This document shows positions 19,510 through 28,500 of a stretch of 64,000 bases of DNA, one piece after another. Within the stretch, counting starts at the first letter, position 1, and every line of letters begins with the position of its first letter. A program made the translations under genes and the position numbers. Below the pieces are notes generated by a model. That model did not search any database. It saw only the letters and a list, made by a program, of their open reading frames with translations, and was not told where the DNA came from. Source of the DNA: Bacteroidota bacterium (GTDB lineage: Bacteria; Bacteroidota; Bacteroidia; AKYH767-A; OLB10); the NCBI GenBank assembly GCA_016714535.1, contig JADKDR010000006.1:124001-188000 (forward strand). Reading direction: 5' to 3'.

Positions 19510-21270
19510 AACTTCACAAGTTTTACTTTCTGAGTTTTTCCATCTCTATCTCGATAGCTCATGTAAGATATTCCTGGTTTAATACTCGCTTTAATGTCTG
19601 CAAACTCACTTACATTGTTGCACAATAATTTCCCTTGTATGTCCGACCATTGCATGTCTGAATATATTTCATTTATAAATATTGGATTGAAATTATCATA
19701 CAACATTTCGGTGCTTACTGCTATTTCAGTATTGTCAAAACTGTTTCCACTTTTTAAGTGAGCAAATGAAGTTACTGCTTTATGGCGTATCTCTTGTTGT
19801 GGGAATGTAAAGAATGAATACATAAATTTTTCGCTCATTTCGCCAGAAACAGAAATACCATAACTACGGTTAGAAGTAGTAACTGGAACACGGTAATATT
19901 CCCAATTCTGTAGTTGTGGAAAAGGTGGGTCACTGAATGGTCTTCCATCTGAATTATGTGCGTAAAAAGATGCGCACCATCCAATTCCTTGAAAATAATT
20001 GACAGCATGTTCAAATGCAATACACATGATTTGCTTGGCTCCTGCATTTACAGCACCACTTTTTCTTTCATAAGAAACTACTGGTCGTCTATTTATTATA
20101 TTGTTTATTTGAGGTAATTTTTGTAAACTATTATTGTTAAATTCACAAAGGCCATCTGTATAGACATTATCGGTTACCAACAACGTTAATACACCGGGAA
20201 TAATAACATAATCATAAAACACGGTTAAACCTGCAATATCATATATGTTTGCATTAGGTTGATGCTTTTCATAAACAACTGTGAACCCTTCTTGCAAATC
20301 CGAAAGTGATCCGTTTCTTCTATGTCTTGCAATTCGTGGCCAGACAAATTGAAACCCTGGCATTTCATATTTTATGTAAGCTAAATTAGATGAGATTGGA
20401 ATAAAATTGCAAACCCCAAATTTTGTAAAGCGAAACTCATCTGTAACACTTAGTGTTGCAGTAGCGGTTGGAACTGCATTACATGTGCCACCCATAAAGG
20501 AAACTTTAACTTGACCCGGATTATTATTTTGAGGTGGCAAATCCATCACTGCAACATCCGGCACTGTGTATGGGAAATTTACCGCATTCACACCGTTGGG
20601 TTCTTTAAAAGCTGGAAATTCATAGTTATTCATGCATAACACTATTCCCACACCATTAGTATAAGCGCCAGCAGCACCGAATATTTTATGTTGTCCTACT
20701 CCATTTAACTGATCCCAAACAACAAAGAAGTGTTCTTTTTGATCGCTATCAATATTAATTGCAGTTTGCACTTGGCCACTGCCAAGTGCATAATTATTAA
20801 TTAAACTCCAGGTCTTATTAATCGGGTCAAATTTTTCAACTAGAAGGAAAGGCATATTTGATATAAAATTATAATATGCAATCAATGCATACCAATCTGA
20901 ATTACGTTGAATTATGCATACATCCGGATCCCACATATCAGTTGGCATATCTTCAATATTAGTGTATTCTAAGTTTGTATTAAGGTCAGTAAAAGTCCAT
21001 CCCATGCCTGCTATTGCACCATCCCATACGGTTACTTTTAATTCAAAAGGAATGCCTGAAGAACTTGCATTTAAAATGTCATTGCCTGAATTAGTAAGCA
21101 ATCCGTAATTTGGATTCGGCCCCGGATTTTTTAGATAAGATAATTCTTGAATCGTGGCCGCCTTAAACTGCGCTACCATTACATTGCTAATTAAACAAAG
21201 AGCAACTAAGATTGCCCCCCCCCGCAATTGTCGTGCCAGTGCGGGTTTCTGGCTTAGTGGATTTTTTCAT
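19506..21270 (-). CDS. Array gene A6, T9SS secreted protein with poly-G signal peptide
   Basis: First unit transcribed on the right. The body is an unbroken frame to the stop at 19506. I choose ATG 21270 as the natural start because it encodes MKKSTKPETRTGTTIAGG before ILVALCLISNVMVAQ|FKAATIQEL. With nine G it is out of frame, whereas 8 or 11 would give 587 or 588 aa. A TTG at 21227 is in frame at nine G and might allow weak expression. Landmarks are PDVCIIQRNSDWYALIAYY, EHFFVVWDQ, RIARHRRNGS and RPVVSYERKSG, with a type A tail ending QKVKLVKL. Almost identical to A1 in the N-terminal two thirds. Role unknown. Confidence 0.88.
21215..21223 (-). repeat. Poly-G tract (9 G) in A6 signal peptide
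   Basis: Nine G in the coding direction; losing one, or gaining two, would put the ATG at 21270 in frame with the mature protein. Confidence 0.85.
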
Positions 21271-21296
21271 ATTATTAGATTTTTAAAATGATGTTG

Positions 21297-21326
21297 TAAA
21301 GTTATAAAAGTTTTTGGATTGGCAAA
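21297..21326 (-). promoter_or_regulatory. Putative A6 promoter
   Basis: TTTGCC (21326-21321) and TAACTTTA (21304-21297) on the minus strand, 16 nt apart; the ATG lies 27 nt further on. Confidence 0.45.
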
Positions 21327-21439
21327 TGTTATTTAACACGATTGTTGGAAGATGTGTTTTTTGTTAGGTGAGTAAATAAACTTTGTACTTGTATGTATTG
21401 TATGTTGGTGAGGACTCCAACATGGGGAGAGAAAATACT

Positions 21440-21464
21440 GCGGGCGAGCCTTTGGCTCGCCCGC
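21440..21464 (-). terminator. GC-rich hairpin after the barrel receptor gene
   Basis: The same 11-bp arms as in the array with loop TTT, extended to 13 bp by flanking CT/AG. It follows the stop of the 21519-24008 gene. A nearby stretch related to TGTAACGGTnnGTGTAAACGTT is also shared with the B gene 3' ends, so hairpin and flank travel as a unit. Confidence 0.55.
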
Positions 21465-21518
21465 AGTTTATTTTAACAACGTTTACACACACCGTTACAT
21501 TTTAGTGTAATCTCATGC

Positions 21519-24008
21519 TTACCTCATTCCATCGCCTTCACCCTGTTTTAAGTCATCGTTTTTAATTTTCTTTTTCTTATCGTTGTTTTTAAATTCCATC
21601 TTACCAAAACGATAATCAACGCTAAATCGAATTCCTAAAAATAAGATGCGATTGTTGCTTGTACTTGTAAAGCGTGGGTCGTTATATTCGCTCTTAAAAT
21701 TTATGAAGGGTGTTGCAAAATTATCGAGCCCAATTCCCCATCCTCCTTTTTTATTTTTAAATTCTTTGCGCGAGCCCAGGCTATAATAAAAGAATGAAGT
21801 TGCCTTGCCCTGCACGGTGTACCGCGGACCATTGAAGTTACAATAGCTTTGTATCCCCCATCCGTTTTTAAATGTGTAGCTACCAAAGAAATTGATTGAA
21901 TAATTTATTCCATCGTTTGTTAAGTCAATCGTATCATTGGTGCTTTTAACAGTATAATAGAATACGTTGAAATTTCCACCAATCATAAGTTTCATTTGGT
22001 ACATATAATTGCCGCCAATGGTAGCACCGGTAGAAGTGTTTTTTCCAATGTTGGCATAGGTACTTACCAATGCATTGTTCGAGTTTACAAAACGAATATT
22101 TTCGATTGCATTGTTGGTACGTCTGTGATAAAGCGAAGTATTGATTGAACTAAACCCTTTAAAAAAATTGTAGCCGGTTTCGAAACTATGACTTAGCTCC
22201 GGATCGAGGGCCGGATTACCATACGAAATATTCTTAGGGTCGGCATCATTTACATATGGATTAAGAAACTGCATACTTGGCCGTTGAATGCGTTGGGTAT
22301 AGCTCAGCTTGAACGTGTTTTTCTTTTTACCGGTATAGCTAACTGTTATGCTTGGAATTATATTGTCATAATCCTGTGTGAACAATACATTGTCCTTTCT
22401 GCTAAAATCACCATTAATAATGGTGCGCTCATAGCGCACACCGGCCTTTATGCCGTACTTGGTTTTTATTTTAAATGAAGACTGTGCATATGCGGCAAGC
22501 ACATCCTGGTCATAGTCGAACTTATTGCTACGTATACTATCATAGTTATACTGTTGTGTTACAAAATCAAATAACTCAAAATCAAACTCGCTGTTCACAT
22601 TTCTACGAATACCTTTGGCCCCGGTTTCAAATTCAATTTTCTTGTTTATGGGCAATACATAGTCCGCTTGCAAGGTGTACTCGCGGTTCACTGCTTTATT
22701 CAAACTGGTTTCGTCCAAGGTCAATGTGTTAGCATTGTTAAACTGTTGTGCATCGTAACCAACATTACGGTTGTTATTGGTAACCTGTCCACTGATAGAA
22801 AATTCCTTATCGGGATTTTTAAAGCTACGCTTATAGTCGACACTAACATCCAAACCGATGGACCGGGTTTTGTTGCGTGTGTCTCTATCAAAAAGGAAAG
22901 CAAAGCTCTCATTGTTGGCCGAAGCAAAATTGCCAACTTGTGTGTTCGACCAATTAAAAAAATTATTCAAACGTGAATTGATGGCGATAGAATTTCGCGA
23001 ACTCAGGTCTATATCAAAATTTAATTGAGCAAAAGGGCCGGCACCGGTGTTTTGATTATCCCCTGTTTGTTTTAGATAAAAATCGCCTGCGGGAGTTTCG
23101 TTTTGCCTAAGGGCTACACTGTTTCCCAATCCAAAATATCCAAATCCTCCAATTCCTCCACCAACTCCAACGCGGCCCTTACGATAATTAAGGTTCGAAA
23201 ATAAATTGCTGGAACGAGTTCCCAGGCCAAGATTAAATGAGCCACTCAGGCCTTCCATGTTTTTCTTCTTGGTGATTATATTAATAATTCCTCCTGTGCC
23301 TTCGGCATCATACTTAGCAGACGGATTAGTTATCACTTCCACCTTATCAATTTCATCTGCCGGTATCATTTTCATAGCATCTGCTACACTTGATGCCATA
23401 ATAGAAGATGGCTTATTATTTATAAGCACGCGTATGTTAGTGGTGCCACGCAACATTACATTGCCTTCGAGGTCTACCGATACCATGGGCACTTTTTTAA
23501 GTACATCGCCTGCATTGCCTCCTTTGGTGGTTATATCTTTTGATGCATTGAAAACTATTTTGTCAATCTTATTTTCAATCAAACTCACTTCGCCTTCAAC
23601 AACAGCTTCTTTCAACAGCTTCTGATCTGGTTGCAATACAATTTTACCTAGATTGTAATTTGTTTTTTTTTCACTTATATCAATGCTGTCTATTTCGAAA
23701 GTGATGTATCCAATAAAAGTAATGTTGAGTTTGTAATTGCCGTTTTTAAGATTTTTAATTTTGAACTCGCCTTGTTCGTCAGTAACTGCACCATCGGTAG
23801 CACGGTTATTTTCTTTATTAATTAGGGCAATGGTAGCAAACTCAACAGGCAAGTTTGTTGAGGCATCTATCACGCGGCCAGATATTTTGCCATCATACAC
23901 CTTTGCAGCATTACCTCCACCAAGGCCGCCTACACCCAATTGCGCAATCGCATATTCTGAATAATTTAGAATAAGGATTAGACTGAGAAAAATTGTTTTG
24001 AAATTCAT
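21519..24008 (-). CDS. Outer-membrane beta-barrel receptor (TonB-receptor-like)
   Basis: About 829 aa. I start at ATG 24008 (MNFKTIFLSLILILN), which gives a signal peptide ending at AIAQ; an upstream in-frame start would add 17 unlikely residues. A carboxypeptidase-regulatory-like domain (GKISGRVIDASTNLPVEFATIALIN) spans roughly residues 40-115. A plug-like region follows (KGGNAGDVLKKVPMVSVD, VEVITNPSAKYDAEGTGGIINI), then a long beta-barrel with the RPSMQFLNPYVNDADPKNISYGNP signature of the outer-membrane beta-barrel family. The C-terminus is lysine-rich. Such proteins sit in the outer membrane; the ligand is unknown. It lies upstream of the array on the same strand, separated by a hairpin. 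Confidence 0.9.
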   Translation of the reverse strand: MNFKTIFLSLILILNYSEYAIAQLGVGGLGGGNAAKVYDGKISGRVIDASTNLPVEFATIALINKENNRATDGAVTDEQGEFKIKNLKNGNYKLNITFIGYITFEIDSIDISEKKTNYNLGKIVLQPDQKLLKEAVVEGEVSLIENKIDKIVFNASKDITTKGGNAGDVLKKVPMVSVDLEGNVMLRGTTNIRVLINNKPSSIMASSVADAMKMIPADEIDKVEVITNPSAKYDAEGTGGIINIITKKKNMEGLSGSFNLGLGTRSSNLFSNLNYRKGRVGVGGGIGGFGYFGLGNSVALRQNETPAGDFYLKQTGDNQNTGAGPFAQLNFDIDLSSRNSIAINSRLNNFFNWSNTQVGNFASANNESFAFLFDRDTRNKTRSIGLDVSVDYKRSFKNPDKEFSISGQVTNNNRNVGYDAQQFNNANTLTLDETSLNKAVNREYTLQADYVLPINKKIEFETGAKGIRRNVNSEFDFELFDFVTQQYNYDSIRSNKFDYDQDVLAAYAQSSFKIKTKYGIKAGVRYERTIINGDFSRKDNVLFTQDYDNIIPSITVSYTGKKKNTFKLSYTQRIQRPSMQFLNPYVNDADPKNISYGNPALDPELSHSFETGYNFFKGFSSINTSLYHRRTNNAIENIRFVNSNNALVSTYANIGKNTSTGATIGGNYMYQMKLMIGGNFNVFYYTVKSTNDTIDLTNDGINYSINFFGSYTFKNGWGIQSYCNFNGPRYTVQGKATSFFYYSLGSRKEFKNKKGGWGIGLDNFATPFINFKSEYNDPRFTSTSNNRILFLGIRFSVDYRFGKMEFKNNDKKKKIKNDDLKQGEGDGMR

Positions 24009-24122
24009 ATTAGATAATCTAAGACAGGGGGACAAAGGAAGTAAAAATATAAAGGCCAATTCTGAGTGATTACTTCATTCAATTGTTAAATAATTGATTA
24101 TTTAAAAGAAATGAATACGGTT

Positions 24123-24644
24123 TTACTTCAAAATTTTGCGCATCATGATATCCAATTGTGCATCATCGCCAAGATGGAAAATGTGAGTGTCAAATTCTAC
24201 AAATCCAAGCTTCTTATAAAAACTAATGGCGCGCATATTTTTTTCCCAAACGCCCAACCATATAAACGCTGCATTTAATTCTGTAGCGCGTTGTAATGCC
24301 GTTTGATAAAGCAACTGGGCAATACCCTTGCCATGATATTGTTGAAGTACATAAATGCGTTCTATTTCGATTCCGCCACCTAGAGGCAATTCTGTTTGTG
24401 CCTTGGCAAAATTTATTTTCAAGTAACCCGAAATGCGATTGTTTGTCTTGGCAAAATAAAATTCGCTTTCCTGATTTTTTAACTCTTCGGTAAGTTTAGT
24501 AATGCTTAAATTATAATTCAGGTAATGTTGTAGGTTGGCATCTGTATTTCCCCAGGCAAAGGCTTCTTTGAAAGTGGTATGGCTTAGCAGCAAAAGCTCT
24601 TCCATTTCGGAAGCAGTAACCCTTACTATATACGTTGGCTCCAT
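24123..24644 (-). CDS. GNAT-family N-acetyltransferase
   Basis: 173 aa, a normal length for a single-domain GNAT enzyme. The acetyl-CoA binding motif A is IYVLQQYHGKGIAQLLYQ (residues 97-114, with the Q-x-x-G-x-G/A core at 102-109). Motif B-like VWEKNMRAISFYKKLGF lies at 132-148. It probably transfers an acetyl group from acetyl-CoA to an amine; the substrate cannot be read from sequence. Transcribed divergently from the YebC-family gene, with 122 bases between starts. Confidence 0.9.
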   Translation of the reverse strand: MEPTYIVRVTASEMEELLLLSHTTFKEAFAWGNTDANLQHYLNYNLSITKLTEELKNQESEFYFAKTNNRISGYLKINFAKAQTELPLGGGIEIERIYVLQQYHGKGIAQLLYQTALQRATELNAAFIWLGVWEKNMRAISFYKKLGFVEFDTHIFHLGDDAQLDIMMRKILK

Positions 24645-24715
24645 TATTTTTTTACATTAATTATTGCAATTTACCTTTTTACCACTTAAGTTGACAGGCT
24701 AGACATGTGTTTTAT

Positions 24716-24747
24716 TTTGAATTAAAACTTCTATTCGATTATATTTG
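24716..24747 (+). promoter_or_regulatory. Promoter of the YebC-family gene
   Basis: TTTG at 24716-24719 and a perfect TAnnTTTG (TATATTTG) at 24740-24747 with a 20-nt gap, 19 nt before the ATG. Matches the Bacteroidota sigma-70 type promoter. Confidence 0.65.
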
Positions 24748-24766
24748 CCATCAAATAAAAACATAA

Positions 24767-25474
24767 ATGGGACGCGTATTTGAAAAACGTAAACACAAGA
24801 TATTTGCTCGCAATGCAAAGTTGAGCAAGACTTTTACTCGCATAGGGAAAGAAATTTCGATGGCAGTAAAATCGGCTGGACCAAACCCTGAAAATAACCC
24901 GCGTTTAAAGCAGGCTATGCAAAATGCAAAAGGCTCAAGCATGCCCAAAGACCGTATAGAAGCTGCTATCAAGCGTGCATCAAATAAAGATCTTAGCGAT
25001 TACGAAGAGGCACTTTATGAAGGCTTTGCCCCTCATGGAGTTGCGCTATTAATAGAAACCGCCACAGATAACACCACACGTACGGTAGCTAATATGCGCA
25101 TGTATTTTAATCGTGGCGAAGGAAGTCTGGGCAACAGCGGTAGTGTTTCTTTTCTGTTTGAAAGAAAAGGGCTTTTCAAATTCCCGAAAAACAATCTTAA
25201 CCTTGAAGATCTCGAACTTGAGCTAATAGATAGCGGGTTACTTGATATTATAGAAGATGATGGAAACGTTTTTCTCTATTCTTCATTTGAAGACTTTGGC
25301 ACCATGAGCAAAGCACTTGAAGAGCGTGGTATTGAAACCACCAGTGCCGAACTAGTGCGCGAACCTTTAAATACAGTGGAAGTTACCGAGGAGCAAGCCG
25401 AACAAGTGCAGGCCTTGTGCGATAAGATTGAAGAAGATGAGGATGTGCAAAATGTGTTTCATAATATGGCATAG
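24767..25474 (+). CDS. YebC/PmpR-family regulator (TACO1-like)
   Basis: 235 aa, full length for the family. The N-terminal region MGRVFEKRKHKIFARNAKLS, ARNAKLSKTFTRIGKEISMA and ENNPRLKQAMQNAKGSSMPKD matches the YebC helical domain. The later NMRMYFNRGEGSLGNSGSVSFLF segment is also characteristic. Family members were described as DNA-binding regulators, and some have since been linked to translation of difficult sequences such as proline stretches. It has its own promoter and a strong terminator at 25539, so it is probably monocistronic. Confidence 0.93.
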   Translation: MGRVFEKRKHKIFARNAKLSKTFTRIGKEISMAVKSAGPNPENNPRLKQAMQNAKGSSMPKDRIEAAIKRASNKDLSDYEEALYEGFAPHGVALLIETATDNTTRTVANMRMYFNRGEGSLGNSGSVSFLFERKGLFKFPKNNLNLEDLELELIDSGLLDIIEDDGNVFLYSSFEDFGTMSKALEERGIETTSAELVREPLNTVEVTEEQAEQVQALCDKIEEDEDVQNVFHNMA

Positions 25475-25538
25475 TTGCACGTTAATCAAGATTAGCAAAT
25501 GTGATGATCAACTTTTGATTAATATAAATAAAGCCAAC

Positions 25539-25569
25539 AAAAAAGCCATCTGAATAAGATGGCTTTTTT
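25539..25569. terminator. Bidirectional intrinsic terminator
   Basis: AAAAAAGCCATCT and AGATGGCTTTTTT arms around GAATA, giving A and T runs on either side of a GC-containing stem. It lies between convergent genes ending at 25474 and 25592 and can serve both. Confidence 0.85.
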
Positions 25570-25591
25570 GATTATAGCAGTTTATGCTAAT

Positions 25592-28500
25592 TTATTTCTT
25601 TACAATTCTTGTAGTTAACGCTCCTTGTGAGCTTGGAATTTGTACCATGTACAATCCATTGGAAAATGCTGAAACATCTACAACAAGATTATTTATACCT
25701 TCTACAATGCTTAAAGACTGCGACCAAACAACTTTTCCGGTGGCGTCATAAATCATTAATTCACGCTCTTCATTAACATCTGAAATAAAAGCTAACGAAA
25801 CATTGTCAGTAACCGGATTTGGATATGCAATCAAATTATTGGCTTGCGATAATGCATTTTCATCAAACAATACAGATACTCCTTCATCATCATAGTCTAT
25901 ACCACCTTTGGCTGCATTTGTTTTAAACGATGCCCAGGAGCTAAACGAGGTTGAAACGGCATTGCATATACTCTTTACACGCCAGTTATACGTGCGGTTC
26001 GAAATCAAATTACTAACTTTGATGCTATGCCATGGCCCTATGGTATACGTGTTAACTACTCCGGTTACCAAATCTTTTACCTCTATCTGATAATTGGCAG
26101 ATTTTAAAGACTTATCCCAAGTCAATCTTGCAAAACTGTTTGATTTAACAAGCACATCCAATCCAAATGGTACAATACATGGTGCAACACAATTATTTAC
26201 AACAACATTTTGATACGCAGATTGCTTGGTACATCCATTAGCACCTGTAACAATAACAGCATAGTTTCCTGCAACACTGGTGGTATATGTTTGGAATGTC
26301 TTATTCTCAGGCAACCATAAATAACTGCTATTAGCAGCTGCGGTAAGTTTTACACTCGCACCATTACAAAAAGTTAGTGGTCCATTTGCTGTTATCGTAG
26401 CACTTGGAGCAGGCAATACAGTTACATCAGTTGGTGCCGAAGTTCCAGCTCCACCTTGTCCATCAGTAATTGATACTATATATGAACCACCTGTACTAAC
26501 AGTTATTGATTTGGTAGTAGCACCATTTGACCATAAATAGGTTGCTGCAGTATTGGCGGTTAATACAACTGACTTGCCAGAACAAAAAGTAGTAACACCA
26601 CTAGCTGTTATATTGGCCGCAATAACATTGCTATTGCAACTTGTAGTGCCTGCACCATATAACGCTGCTGAGTTAGTAGTGATAAATACCTCATCGATTT
26701 CAATATTTGCATTAATAGAAGTAAGTGTTAAGGTATGTGCTCCCGGAGTTACATTAGCAAACTGTGTTGGTAAGCTATTGGTTGCAACGCGATACCAGGT
26801 CCAGGCAGTCTTGGTAATGCAATCAATGTTTTGAGCACTAAGACCATCCAGTTTTACAGATACTCCAGTACTTACACCACCTTTAGCACGTGCCTTAATC
26901 CAAACATAATATTTCTTGTTTACAGTTCCGCGAGATACAAAATCATAATTCGCAGTTTTGGCTCCACCATTGAAGGTAACATAGCTGGTGAAATCTGAAA
27001 AATCACCGGTAGCTGCATTAACTGGTCTTTCAGTCTTAATTGCTAGGCTTGTATTGATGTTATCAAACAATTCTGCTTCGAAGCTATAGTCTCCATTCCA
27101 GTAAGAAGGATGTGTTTCTTCGTGCCACTTATCTAACTGATAAAATACAGGACTTGCAGTATTCGTATTATCAAATAAATATGTACTACCTTGTCTGCGT
27201 ACTTTAACTTTCATAGTTTGTCCATTCAACTTAAAGGTAGCAACGCCTTCAATTTCGGCATTACCTTTTTGGTTCGAATTGTTTTGAAGCGTACCAGTAA
27301 TTGCATATTTATTTAATGAATTATGCTTACGAATAACGATTACCTTACGATCATCACCTGTGCGGAACATATAAGCAGGGCCACTGTTTACATTTGCTTC
27401 ATTGGCTTTCATATCACCATCCATCAAACTTCCGTTGCGGAATAAATCTTCGTAACGCGATGTAACAGCTTGCGCATATGACGGGATAGCCGATTGCCAT
27501 AAGTAACCTTGTGGTTTTGGCCAAGGTTGACCCATTACAAAATAAGAAGGGTAAAAGAATTCAGCACCCATCATGCTCATTACTTTCATTAAGCCAAGCC
27601 ATTGCGCAGGGCGAATATTGTTTTCTTCGTTATCATCCCAGCCGGCAGCTACCGCAGGAGAAAAATACTTATCGCCATTCTTCAATTCTTCGTAACGTGA
27701 TTCAATTAACCATTGTAAGCCATTCCATGCGCTAAATTGTGTGCGCCAGTTCCATGGATATCTAATATACAAGTCGCCCGAAGCGTAATTGGTTCCGTTT
27801 ATTAGAGTAGAAATAGTGCGTGCTTCAGAATATTTTTGTCGGTATGTATCATGTCCATCAATTTGATAATAAGTAAAACGTGTATTAGACAACGCAGGCA
27901 TATTCATAAACTTGTCACGATAGTTTTTTGCATAAACTGTATAACGCTTACTTAACCAGGTATACCAATCAAGCCCACTTGCATTTTTAGCATTAACTAC
28001 ATTAGGATCTTTCGATGGTCCTTGAAACTGAGGTAAGTAATATGGTATTTGCTCACCGTTTTCAAATATGTGGTTTAACGGACGAGTCATGTTGTCAAGT
28101 AATTTTTGGAGGTAGAATTTTTGAGTCATACCATCATTACCTAAATTAGTTAAATCCGGTGCAATAGGCGACATGTATTTTTGTTGTGTGGTAACATTAC
28201 CCCAAAGGTCAAGGAATTGTCCGTTACCATTTTGCAAATAATTGTTATTGTTTAGGCATCCGCAATTTACGTAAGCGCTTCCCCAAGCATAGCCTGCATT
28301 GGTTGGATTAAGGTGTGGCCAAAAACTTAAAGCTGCAGCACCAAACTGTGGATTATCGTTAGCAAGTTTAACCCATGCACCATTAAAAGTCGCGGTATTG
28401 TTAAATTGTGTATAGCTACCTGTGTTTCCAGCAACTATCACATTATGATTAAAGTTTGTAGCTAACTCACGCTGAATAGCAACACTATTATCACGGGCTT

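Larger units (their letters stand above)
1..21270 (-). repeat. Tandem array of six A-B gene units
   Basis: Six head-to-tail copies of a two-gene unit, the leftmost truncated by the window edge. Successive G-tract positions (2394, 6147, 9894, 13617, 17358, 21223) give periods of about 3753, 3747, 3723, 3741 and 3865 bases. Units 2, 3 and 5 are close to identical over most of their length. Units 1 and 6 share a second A sequence type. Unit 4 has a third, clearly diverged A and B body. The 5' leader of A and the last roughly 80 codons of B are nearly the same in all units, even where bodies differ. This points to duplication followed by divergence, with recombination keeping the flanks alike. 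Confidence 0.93.

Noticed and set aside
22284..22478. tRNA or other RNA genes anywhere in the window
   Set aside because: No cloverleaf-like sequence with the conserved T-loop was noticed in intergenic DNA; a dedicated scan (for example tRNAscan) was not possible.
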